A stretch of DNA of 64,000 bases, taken from contig KI547169.1 in NCBI GenBank assembly GCA_000497835.1, positions 124,138-188,137 on the forward strand. Reading direction: 5' to 3'. A program made the translations under genes and the position numbers. This DNA is from a gamma proteobacterium L18. GTDB lineage: Bacteria > Pseudomonadota > Gammaproteobacteria > Pseudomonadales > Pseudomonadaceae. Shown here in pieces: positions 10,926 to 21,296 of the stretch (position 1 is its first letter; every line of letters starts with the position of its first letter). The notes beneath the pieces are model-generated. The model was not told the origin of the DNA. It saw only the letters and a list, made by a program, of their open reading frames with translations, and did not search any database.

Positions 10926-10935
10926 CATCAAAAAA

Positions 10936-11385
10936 TCAATTAACCAGCGTCACCGCGCCTTTCATCATCGAGATGTGGCCCGGGAACGAGCAGAAAAACG
11001 CGTAATCAGTCCCCGCCTGCAGCTTGGCCACATCAAAAGTCACCGAGTCCTTCTCGCCCGCGCCAATGATCTTGGTGTGCGCCAGGATGCGCTCGTCGCC
11101 ATCCTTCAGGTAGTTCTTGTCGATGCCCGCGGCCATGCCGTCGGTGGCCACGCCCTGGGCGTCGGCGGTTTTGCTCAGCACCCAGTTGTGCCCCATCACG
11201 TTCTTGGCCAGGGAGCCGGAGTGGCCCAGGTTGACGGTGAAGGTCTTGCAGCTCTTGCTGACTTCGATGGCCTTTTTGTCGAAGGTCATGCTGTCGGTGG
11301 AATCGACGTCTACCGAGCATTCGGCGGCGAATACCTGGCCGGCGGCGAGGGCAAGCAGGGAGGCAGCTACTACTTTCGCGAACAT
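10936..11385 (-). CDS. azu: azurin precursor (blue copper protein)
   Basis: 149-aa precursor with a 20-residue signal peptide ([20 protein letters not shown]) and a mature azurin fold starting AECSVDVD. Copper ligands are visible: His in VMGHNWVL, Cys, His and Met in [14 protein letters not shown]; the structural disulfide pair is Cys in AECS and KSCKTF. Azurin is a periplasmic single-electron carrier linked to denitrification and redox-stress electron transfer in Pseudomonas. ATG at 11385 follows TGGAGATCCATTC; the upstream 28-codon extension is rejected. Confidence 0.96.
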   Translation of the reverse strand: MFAKVVAASLLALAAGQVFAAECSVDVDSTDSMTFDKKAIEVSKSCKTFTVNLGHSGSLAKNVMGHNWVLSKTADAQGVATDGMAAGIDKNYLKDGDERILAHTKIIGAGEKDSVTFDVAKLQAGTDYAFFCSFPGHISMMKGAVTLVN

Positions 11386-11472
11386 GAATGGATCTCCAGG
11401 ACGGGGGTTAAGCAAGGCTTCTTCTATGAGCCTTATCGAGACAATCAACGAGACAAACCTAACACGCACCCA

Positions 11473-11488
11473 ATATTGTATACAATAT
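11473..11488. promoter_or_regulatory. 16-bp perfect palindrome, GntR-type operator candidate
   Basis: ATATTGTATACAATAT is fully self-complementary and contains TTGTATACAA, the kind of site bound by several GntR-family regulators (FadR/VanR-like consensus). It sits in the AT-rich gap between divergent azurin (start 11385) and the 24-codon ORF at 11507, and overlaps a possible -10 (TACAAT, 11481-11486) for the latter. The bound regulator is unknown and no GntR gene is in the window. Confidence 0.5.
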
Positions 11489-11506
11489 CAATCACGGAGC
11501 GTTTAC

Positions 11507-11581
11507 ATGAACAATTTCCTGCGCAGCCTTCTCGCCGCCTACGCCTGCGGCAATACCGGCACCGATTATCTGGACGACTGA
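11507..11581 (+). CDS. possible 24-aa small protein
   Basis: ATG at 11507 has a good CGGAG seven nucleotides upstream, and the frame reads [20 protein letters not shown] plus YLDD before TGA. Third codon positions are mostly G or C, as in real genes here. The peptide has a short amphipathic, basic N-terminal helix, one Cys and an acidic tail. No family recognised. It is 67 bp upstream of the LOG gene and just downstream of the GntR-like palindrome, so it may also be a leader peptide. Confidence 0.35.
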   Translation: MNNFLRSLLAAYACGNTGTDYLDD

Positions 11582-11648
11582 ACGAAAGACTGGAGCCAGA
11601 GCCCTTGCGGATTTACCCTGTGGCACCTCAACGGCCAGGAGCAACCCC

Positions 11649-12236
11649 ATGTCACTGACTTCAGTCTGTGTTTTCTGCGGCGCCAGCAGCGGCAACAACC
11701 CGGTTTATCGCGAGGCGGCCATCACCCTGGGCCGCACCCTGGCCGAGCGCAAGCTGACGCTTGTATACGGTGGTGGCGCCGTGGGCCTGATGGGTATCGT
11801 CGCGGATGCGGTGCTGGAAGCCGGTGGCGAGGTGATCGGCATCATCCCCCACAGCCTCAACGACCTGGAAATCGGCCACAAGGGCCTGACCCGCCTGGAG
11901 GTGGTGGACGGCATGCACGCACGCAAGGCGCGCATGGCCGAACTGGCCGATGCCTTCATCGCCCTGCCGGGTGGCCTGGGGACGTTGGAGGAACTGTTCG
12001 AAGTGTGGACCTGGGGCCAACTGGGGTACCACGGCAAGCCGCTGGGCCTGCTGGAGGTCAACGGTTTCTACAGCAAGCTCACCGGTTTCCTCGACCACTT
12101 GGTGCAGGAAAACTTCGTGCGCGAGCAGCACCGTTCGATGCTGCAGGTGAATGAGTCGGCCAGCGGTCTGCTGGACGCCCTGGATGCCTGGCGCCCTACC
12201 GTGCTGCCCAAGTGGACTGACAAGAAGCCGGACTGA
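11649..12236 (+). CDS. LOG-family protein (TIGR00730 nucleotide 5'-monophosphate phosphoribohydrolase)
   Basis: 195 aa Rossmann-like protein. The diagnostic motif PGGLGTLEE lies at 107-115 with the upstream GGGAVGLMG (41-49) and MHARKARM (89-96), all LONELY GUY-family marks. Members hydrolyse purine nucleoside monophosphates or cytokinin riboside monophosphates to base and ribose-5-phosphate; older annotation as lysine decarboxylase is wrong for this family. ATG at 11649 with CAGGAG upstream. It ends inside a palindrome shared with the stop of the convergent transglutaminase gene. Confidence 0.92.
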   Translation: MSLTSVCVFCGASSGNNPVYREAAITLGRTLAERKLTLVYGGGAVGLMGIVADAVLEAGGEVIGIIPHSLNDLEIGHKGLTRLEVVDGMHARKARMAELADAFIALPGGLGTLEELFEVWTWGQLGYHGKPLGLLEVNGFYSKLTGFLDHLVQENFVREQHRSMLQVNESASGLLDALDAWRPTVLPKWTDKKPD

Positions 12237-12246
12237 TCAGTCCGGC
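12227..12246. terminator. 20-bp perfect palindrome carrying both stop codons of convergent genes
   Basis: GCCGGACTGA and its complement TCAGTCCGGC are adjacent with no spacer. The TGA of the LOG gene (12234-12236) and that of the opposing transglutaminase gene (12237-12239) abut at the centre. It is the only candidate terminator between the two genes and lacks T-tracts. Confidence 0.4.
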
Positions 12247-13139
12247 ATTTCCCCCAGCGGCATGACCGTGACCTGCACTTCCGGGTCATGACTGCCGCCG
12301 CCCAGGATCACCCCGCGCAGCGGCGACACATCGGAAAAATCCCGGCCCCAGGCCAGGGTGATGTGTTCCAGTGCGGGCTGCACGTTGTTGGTGGGGTCGA
12401 AATCGACCCAGCCGAACGGCGGGCAATACACCGACACCCAGGCGTGGGATGCATCGGCGCCAATCAGCCGGGGTTGCCCGGGCGGCGGCTGGGTCAGCAG
12501 GTAACCGCTGACATAGCGTGCCGCCAGGCCACGCGAACGCAGGCACGCCAGCATCAGGTGGGCGAAGTCCTGACACACGCCGCGGCGGCGCTCCAGCACT
12601 TCCACCAACGGCGTTGCCACTTGGGTGGCTTCGGCGTCGAAGGTGAACTCCTCGAAAATCTTTTCCATCAGCGCCCGCGCGCCTTCCAGCAATGGCCGGC
12701 CCGGCGGGAAGCAATCGGCGGAGAACGCCACGAAGCTCTGCTTGAGCCGCACATAGGGCGACTCGAAGCGGTAGCGACAGGCTTTCATCAGGTCTTCGGC
12801 AATGGGTGCACTGCTGTAGCACAGGGCACTGCGTACGGCTTCCCAGCTTTGCGAGCCGGCAAAGTCCGCCGTGGGGCGCGCCAGCACTTCCACTTTCAGG
12901 CGGGCGCTGACCTTGAGCTCGTCATGGGGCCGCTCGAAGGTCAGGCGCGTCAGCGGGTTGCCAAACACGTCGTAATCATCGACCCGCCAGGTCGGCTCGG
13001 GGCTGATCTGCAACGCCTGCTCGCGACACAGCTGCCAGGCGCACGGCCGCGGCCACAGGTGCGCCAGCTGCTGTGCCAGGGACACCGGGCTGTCGTAGTG
13101 GTAATGGGTGTCGTGAATGATCTGGTAGTGGGCACTCAT
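12237..13139 (-). CDS. transglutaminase-like protease/amidase, Bact_transglu_N + TGc
   Basis: 300 aa. The N-terminal ~80 residues form the bacterial transglutaminase-like N domain (YQIIHDTHYHYDSPVSLAQQ), followed by a papain-like transglutaminase core with catalytic Cys189 (RRGVCQDFAHLML), His232 (DASHAWVSVY) and Asp248 (GWVDFDPTNN). Such proteins are predicted to cleave or transfer isopeptide/amide bonds. It is the last gene of a three-gene set with a circularly permuted ATP-grasp ligase and a giant transglutaminase-DUF2126 protein, with a 4-nt overlap to the former. Substrate unknown. Confidence 0.88.
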   Translation of the reverse strand: MSAHYQIIHDTHYHYDSPVSLAQQLAHLWPRPCAWQLCREQALQISPEPTWRVDDYDVFGNPLTRLTFERPHDELKVSARLKVEVLARPTADFAGSQSWEAVRSALCYSSAPIAEDLMKACRYRFESPYVRLKQSFVAFSADCFPPGRPLLEGARALMEKIFEEFTFDAEATQVATPLVEVLERRRGVCQDFAHLMLACLRSRGLAARYVSGYLLTQPPPGQPRLIGADASHAWVSVYCPPFGWVDFDPTNNVQPALEHITLAWGRDFSDVSPLRGVILGGGSHDPEVQVTVMPLGEMPD

Positions 13140-15619
13140 ACCGATATCGTCCGTTGGCTGACGTCATCGACGTGGGCGAAATGGCGCAGGGCCAGGCGGT
13201 CGGAGACTTGGCCGCTGGCTTCGTTGAGGGTTTGCAGCAGGTCGGCCAGGCCGTCGAGCACCGCCTGCACGCTGGGCGCGCCGAACAGTGAATGTTCCAG
13301 GCTGCCCAGGTCGAAAGCGGACAGGCGCTCGATCAGCATGGCCAAACCACGTTCGCGGGGGGCGCCGAACTCTTCGTTGAGCCGGCGCAGCGAGCGGTTT
13401 ACCAGCTTGAGCTGGAACAGCACGGCGTGGGGGTTCTGCTCATCGAGCAGCAACAGGTCCAGCACCGGGATCAGTTGCGGCACGGCCAGGTAGCGCGAGC
13501 GATAGGTGATGCTGCTGTTGCCCAGCTCCAGCAACCATTCAAGTCCGGCCTGATCCGACACCGCCACACCGCGCAGGAAGGCGGCCAGGCTGGTGCTGAG
13601 GAACTGCAGGCGCTCGATGCGTCGGCCCAGCATCAGGAAACGCCAGCCTTCGTCGCGGGTCATGTCGTCCAGGGCGAAGCCGGACAGCGCCGCCAGGGAC
13701 ATGACCAGGCGGTTGAGGAAGTCCAGCAGCTCGCCGAAGTCGGGCTCTTCCACGTCCAGGCTCTGGGCCTCACGTTGCAGCTCCACCAGCGCCTGCCAGT
13801 TTTCCCGCGAGAGCTTGCCGCGCACCTGGGAGGCGGCCCACTGCAGGCGTTGCAGGTTGGCACGCAGGCTGAACGGCCAGTCTTCACCCAGCAGGGCGGC
13901 CAGCAGGCGCTCTTCCAGGTCGCCTTCTTCGGGCAGCAGCGACAGGCGTTCGGCCAGCTCTACGGCAGCCTCCAGCGCCAACGGGTCGTCACCGTCGATG
14001 TAGCGGCCGAGGATGATGCGCAGCAGTCGCGCGCTGTCATCGCAGCGCTCGCAGTAGCGACCGAACCAGAACAGGTTTTCCACCACCCGCGACGGCAGAT
14101 AGGGGTCGACGCGCACCACGTCGTGGACGCCGATGGTGCGCTGGGCCTTCCACTGTTCGCCGATGGGCGCGCGTTCGCCCAGCACCCAGGTGTCCTTGCT
14201 GGCGCCACCGCGCTGCATGGACACCACTTCGGCGTCGGCCTCGGCGGCCACGCGGGTCAGGGCGCCGGGGAGTACCCGGTAACCGTCGTAGCCGGCTACG
14301 GCATACACGCGCATGCCGATGGCGCGGGGCGCCAGCTGGCCGCTGTCCTGCCAGACGGGGGCCTGGCTCAGTTGCGCCAGTTCCTGCGCCACGTAGGCAT
14401 AGGGCCGCGCCTGGATGCGCTCGGCCATGGCCTTGCGCTGCTTGGCGTCAAGGTCGCGGCCGAACACCGGGGTGAAGCTTTGCGACGGGAACGCCGGCTT
14501 GATCAGCAGGTTGGGCAGTTTTTCCAGCGCCTGAGCCATCACCGGCGGCTCGCCACACCACCAGGTGGCGATGGACGGCAGAATCAGTTTTTCGCCGAAC
14601 AGGTGCTCGTTGATGGTCGGCAAAAAGCCCAGCAGTCCCGGCGACTCCAGCACGCCGCTGCCCAGGGCGTTGGCCACCAGCACCCGCCCTTGGCGCACAG
14701 CCTCCAGCAGGCCGGGCACGCCCAGGGCCGAGTCGGTGCGCAGTTCCAGCGGGTCGCAGAAGTCGTCGTCCAGGCGACGCATGATCGCGTGCACCCGGCG
14801 CAGACCGCTCAGGGTCTTGAGGTAGACGGTGGCGTCGCGCACGGTCAGGTCGCTGCCTTCCACCAGCGGATAGCCCAGTTGGCGGGCCAGGTACAGGTGT
14901 TCGAAGTAGCTTTCGTTGAAGCGCCCGGGGGTCAGCAGCACGATCAGTGGCGCTTCGTGGCCATCGGGGGCCAGGCGCCGCAGGGTGTCCTGCAGGGTGC
15001 GGAAATAGCCGGCCAGGTGCTCCACTTTGAGGTCGCGGTACAGCTCGGGGAAAGCCCGCGACACGCTCATGCGGTTTTCCAGGGCGTAGCCGGCGCCCGA
15101 CGGTGCCTGGGTACGGTCGGCCGTCACCCACCATTGGCCATCAGGCGTGCGCGCAAGGTCCACCGCATACAGGTGCAGGAAGATATCGCCCGGCGGCTTC
15201 AGGCCTTGGCAGGGCCAGAGGAAATTGTTGTGGCCGTAGACCAGTTCGGCAGGCAGCAAGCCCTGCCGGATCAGCTCCTGCGGGCCGTAGATATCGGCCA
15301 GCACGGCGTTGAGCAGCTTGGCGCGCTGGGCGATGCCGGCGCGCAGGTGCTGCCATTCGGCGGCAGGAATGACGTGGGGCAACAGGTCCAGCTCCCACGG
15401 GCGATCGGCGCCCTTGGGGTCGGCGTAGACGTTGTAGGTCACGCCATTTTCCTGGATCTGCCGGCTTAGCAGCGCCTGCCGCTGGGCCAGTTGCACCGGG
15501 CCGCTGCGCTGCAACTGGTCGAACAGCTTGCGCCAGTGTGGGCGCACCGAGCCATCGGCCTTGAGCATCTCGTCAAAACTTCCCGCCGTCAGCGGGTATC
15601 GGTCAAGCAGGTCTGGCAT
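13136..15619 (-). CDS. circularly permuted ATP-grasp / alpha-E fusion protein (probable peptide ligase)
   Basis: 827 aa. The N-terminal ~500 residues match the circularly permuted type 2 ATP-grasp family (blocks GVTYNVYADPKGADRPWELD, YVARTPDG-like region around LARTPDGQWWVTADRTQAPSG, and LLTPGRFNESYFEHLYLAR); the C-terminal ~300 residues form the helical alpha-E domain (ENLFWFGRYCERCDDSARLLR, then MTRDEGWRFLMLGRRIERLQ). ATP-grasp members ligate amino groups to carboxylates; with a transglutaminase partner a peptide-tag synthesis/removal system was predicted by comparative genomics. The fusion of both domains is common in Pseudomonas. Confidence 0.88.
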   Translation of the reverse strand: MPDLLDRYPLTAGSFDEMLKADGSVRPHWRKLFDQLQRSGPVQLAQRQALLSRQIQENGVTYNVYADPKGADRPWELDLLPHVIPAAEWQHLRAGIAQRAKLLNAVLADIYGPQELIRQGLLPAELVYGHNNFLWPCQGLKPPGDIFLHLYAVDLARTPDGQWWVTADRTQAPSGAGYALENRMSVSRAFPELYRDLKVEHLAGYFRTLQDTLRRLAPDGHEAPLIVLLTPGRFNESYFEHLYLARQLGYPLVEGSDLTVRDATVYLKTLSGLRRVHAIMRRLDDDFCDPLELRTDSALGVPGLLEAVRQGRVLVANALGSGVLESPGLLGFLPTINEHLFGEKLILPSIATWWCGEPPVMAQALEKLPNLLIKPAFPSQSFTPVFGRDLDAKQRKAMAERIQARPYAYVAQELAQLSQAPVWQDSGQLAPRAIGMRVYAVAGYDGYRVLPGALTRVAAEADAEVVSMQRGGASKDTWVLGERAPIGEQWKAQRTIGVHDVVRVDPYLPSRVVENLFWFGRYCERCDDSARLLRIILGRYIDGDDPLALEAAVELAERLSLLPEEGDLEERLLAALLGEDWPFSLRANLQRLQWAASQVRGKLSRENWQALVELQREAQSLDVEEPDFGELLDFLNRLVMSLAALSGFALDDMTRDEGWRFLMLGRRIERLQFLSTSLAAFLRGVAVSDQAGLEWLLELGNSSITYRSRYLAVPQLIPVLDLLLLDEQNPHAVLFQLKLVNRSLRRLNEEFGAPRERGLAMLIERLSAFDLGSLEHSLFGAPSVQAVLDGLADLLQTLNEASGQVSDRLALRHFAHVDDVSQRTISV

Positions 15620-15683
15620 GGAACGCTCGGCGCAGGCAGTAATACATCAGAAAATGCGGGTGGCCGGTTGCCCGGCCGCCCTT

Positions 15684-18962
<3,279 letters not shown>

Positions 18963-19131
18963 GGCGTGCCTCCTGCGAGCCTTAACGGTAAGCGCACCGC
19001 GCAAGGTTTGTGCCACGTGGGCAAAGCCAAGCACTAGAGCGCCTGCTCATTCAAGCACAGCACCAAGATCGTGCCATGCCTGATGTGTGTGCGCAGCGTC
19101 GCACAGAAAGGGCGCGTGCGGATGGCTTCAT

Positions 19132-19605
19132 TCAGGGAGCACGGTTGGACTGCCGGCCAAGTTGCTGGAAATACTCACGCCGAAGAATGCGTACCTCGCG
19201 CAGCCGCGCTCGCATCTCCCGGTGCCTGCGACTGTTGAGCAGCAACATCCCGAGCAGAGGCAGCATAATCGCTAAAAAATACAGAGCGCGGGGCGCCCTG
19301 AATTCTACTGCTGGCAAAGCCATTGCCAAACAAGCCGCGAAGCAGGCTGCCAAGACCGCGCTACCGTAGGGCAGCCCTTGAACAATCAGAATTTTCCCTG
19401 CGGACATGGCGAGCACTAACACAAGTCCCAAAGAGAACGACACTTTCAAAGCGACCCCCACCTCCATCTCACGAAGGTAAGTGAGCAGCACCAAGGCTAC
19501 AAGCGATGCACAAGTGCAGAGGCAGAGTAGAACAGTGGCCATAAAGACGGGAACATGGCGCTGGATGAACCGAGAACATTCCTCCGGAGGCAATATGAAG
19601 TTCAT
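19132..19605 (-). CDS. four-helix membrane protein, candidate immunity protein 2
   Basis: 157 aa, not recognised as a named family. Four hydrophobic helices are visible (about 21-44, 52-77, 79-100 and 107-122), followed by a basic tail starting SRRHREMRARL. It is a tandem paralogue of the gene at 19607-20062: both end helix 4 with PLLG-x2-LLNSRRHREMR. It starts one base after the stop of that gene, so translation is probably coupled. Small four-helix inner-membrane proteins behind a hydrophobic toxin resemble colicin-type immunity proteins. G+C is visibly lower than in flanking genes. Confidence 0.6.
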   Translation of the reverse strand: MNFILPPEECSRFIQRHVPVFMATVLLCLCTCASLVALVLLTYLREMEVGVALKVSFSLGLVLVLAMSAGKILIVQGLPYGSAVLAACFAACLAMALPAVEFRAPRALYFLAIMLPLLGMLLLNSRRHREMRARLREVRILRREYFQQLGRQSNRAP

Positions 19606-19606
19606 T

Positions 19607-20062
19607 CTACCTCTCCCCTACTTTCTTTCGCGCAGATCCTTGCAAACGCTGGCTACGCAGCCCAGCAGAATACTCTCGCATTTCGCGGTGGCGCCGACTG
19701 TTCAGGAGGAATAAGCCCAAGAGAGGCCAGAGCACTGACAGACTCATCAATACCTTCGACTCGTCAGGCGCAAAGCTCAGCAACATCAAGACTAAACAAA
19801 TGACAAAGTAAGCGGCCATCACAGCGGCCCATCCGCGTCGGCCAAACAGGATAAAAACATTCGTCTGAACGACAAAGAATCCGAGCGCCATGCAACCCAA
19901 CCAGGAATAGATCGCCCGTTTATGCAGTAGAACATCGGAGAAGAACGCATCGCCTGCCAGAGACACAACTGCGCCCAGGGATAAGCAGGCCATGATGACA
20001 ACTCCCATGAACACGGGCATGAATCGGGTGATCCGCTCCCGTAGCGTGAGCATTTTAGTCAT
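19607..20062 (-). CDS. four-helix membrane protein, candidate immunity protein 1
   Basis: 151 aa, no named family recognised. Predicted helices at about 14-37, 50-74, 78-98 and 104-122, then a cytosolic basic tail (SRRHREMREYSAGLRSQR). It shares helix 4 and the SRRHREMR tail with its downstream neighbour. The ATG at 20062 overlaps the stop of the upstream 317-aa gene by 8 nt, the tight coupling usual for effector-immunity pairs. Local G+C falls to roughly 45-55 % against over 60 % around it, suggesting horizontal origin. Confidence 0.6.
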   Translation of the reverse strand: MTKMLTLRERITRFMPVFMGVVIMACLSLGAVVSLAGDAFFSDVLLHKRAIYSWLGCMALGFFVVQTNVFILFGRRGWAAVMAAYFVICLVLMLLSFAPDESKVLMSLSVLWPLLGLFLLNSRRHREMREYSAGLRSQRLQGSARKKVGER

Positions 20063-21008
20063 CTGCCAATTCCTCGTATAACCCTACTCCGATCGACCTC
20101 ATACTGCCTACAAAGCTGCCGTCCGCTATTTTTCTCACGTTCCCGGACACTGCACTTCCACCAAATCCGGTAACGCCGCCCAACGCATCAGCCACTTGAA
20201 ACAACGTAGTCTTACGGATTTGCGTGGGCGTAAGTACTCTTGGCAGCTCTCCGAGCTTCTGCTTGGCTTTGATCGCAGCCACACTAAGGCGTGGATCCTG
20301 AAATTTGAGCAGCTCACGGGTTAGCTTGTACCGCTCCTGATTATTCAGGCCCTTGCGCAGTTGCCATAGGTTTTTGCCATTCGCACCTCTTACCACAGCC
20401 ACATACTTGGCAACCCCGGCCACCGATGCGCCGACGCCTAGCAAAGAGATACCGTCCAACAGCGTGCTTGCTGCGTTGTACCAAGGGTCAGAGTCGAGTT
20501 CATCGTTCAGGGCGGGATTTTTGATTTCGTTATAGGTACGGAACGCTCCGGCTCCACATTGCATCGTAGAGGCCATTGCAGCCGAGTACCCTACCGCAGC
20601 CACAGCTAATGTAACGCCGCCTGTAATTGGGGAAGCCCCGGCCGCGCCGTAGATGACAACCCAGCCAAACAGGGCTCCGGCACAGGAGATCCCAGTATTG
20701 AATGCTTCTGCGAATAGGCGTGATTCACGGGTATTGCGCATGGAGTGTTCAACGAATTGTTCCGGTGTCGTATGCCGCTGCGTTTCACGAAGAATGAGCC
20801 GCTTGACTGTCCGACTGCAGATCGGCCGAAACTCGCGCAAGGTGATCACATTGAAATCCCCATCGATATACACCACCCCCGCCCCGACGATACCGGGGTC
20901 GGCATCGATGGCGGCGAACAGGCGTGGCAGGTTGATGCGGCTTTCCATGCGCTGGCGGGCGAAGTGTTGGCTGGGGGTGGTGAAGGACGGATTGAGAGCG
21001 GTGCTCAC
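20055..21008 (-). CDS. putative pore-forming/membrane-active toxin with conserved N-terminal domain
   Basis: 317 aa, family not recognised. Residues 1-95 are soluble (SQHFARQRMESRINLPRLFA, VGAGVVYIDGDFNVITLREF) and lack a signal peptide. Residues ~103-150 and ~179-206 hold glycine/alanine-rich hydrophobic helices (GALFGWVVIYGAAGASPITG, LLDGISLLGVGASVAGVAKY), with a final basic/amphipathic region (210-317). Hydrophobic-hairpin toxins with adjacent multi-helix membrane proteins are typical of pore-forming bacteriocins and type VI effectors. The first ~60 codons are GC-rich like the host; the rest is lower. No VgrG, PAAR or secretion gene is nearby, so delivery is unknown. Confidence 0.55.
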   Translation of the reverse strand: MSTALNPSFTTPSQHFARQRMESRINLPRLFAAIDADPGIVGAGVVYIDGDFNVITLREFRPICSRTVKRLILRETQRHTTPEQFVEHSMRNTRESRLFAEAFNTGISCAGALFGWVVIYGAAGASPITGGVTLAVAAVGYSAAMASTMQCGAGAFRTYNEIKNPALNDELDSDPWYNAASTLLDGISLLGVGASVAGVAKYVAVVRGANGKNLWQLRKGLNNQERYKLTRELLKFQDPRLSVAAIKAKQKLGELPRVLTPTQIRKTTLFQVADALGGVTGFGGSAVSGNVRKIADGSFVGSMRSIGVGLYEELADD

Positions 21009-21044
21009 TGGACGGTTCCTTGTTCAGTGGGGGGGAATGCGATA

Positions 21045-21212
21045 TGCAGCAGCAACTGTCTATGTGGGAGCGGGTTCTACCCGCGAAAAGCACACCGCGA
21101 CGTATCAGGAAGTCCGCGTGCCCTTCTTCGCGGGTAGAACCCGCTCCCACAGGGGGTGGCGTATCTGTTGCTACGCGGCGTTAGTGACGCGACCTGGCGG
21201 CCGCTGCTACAG
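21045..21212. repeat. composite repeat: REP pair inside outer GCAGCAACTGTCT / GGCCGCTGCTACAG ends (copy 1)
   Basis: A REP pair at 21064-21150 (GTGGGAGCGGGTTCTACCCG and complement) is flanked left by GCAGCAACTGTCTAT and right by GTGACGCGACCTGGCGGCCG followed by CTGCTACAG. The same arrangement recurs at 58973-59173 with only a few differences in the REP part. It lies directly upstream of the putative toxin operon. Confidence 0.75.
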
Positions 21213-21256
21213 AAATATTGCGTAGGCCGGGTGCGGGAGCAAGGGGAAATGCAAAA

Positions 21257-21289
21257 CCGGGTGTAACCGAAGATTTCGGTTACACCCGG
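21257..21289 (-). terminator. Rho-independent terminator of ygiQ
   Basis: Perfect 15-bp stem CCGGGTGTAACCGAA / TTCGGTTACACCCGG with a 3-nt loop, followed on the minus strand by TTTTGCATTT. It lies 7 bp beyond the ygiQ stop. Confidence 0.85.
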
Positions 21290-21296
21290 CTTCACA

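Noticed and set aside
11386..11470. Possible Anr/FNR box before azurin (TTGATTGTCTCGAT on the minus strand)
   Set aside because: The second half does not match ATCAA; too weak to report although azurin is Anr-controlled in P. aeruginosa.
13292..15469. Very long plus-strand open frame (725 codons) opposite the ATP-grasp gene
   Set aside because: High-G+C shadow of the minus-strand gene: Gln/His/Gly/Arg-rich with no domain. The same applies to the long frames opposite the DUF2126 gene, ygiQ, rnr, livM and hflK.
20055..21008. Toxin candidate as an NAD synthetase or other enzyme
   Set aside because: No P-loop, Rossmann or PP-loop motif is visible; hydrophobic glycine-rich helices dominate the middle of the protein.
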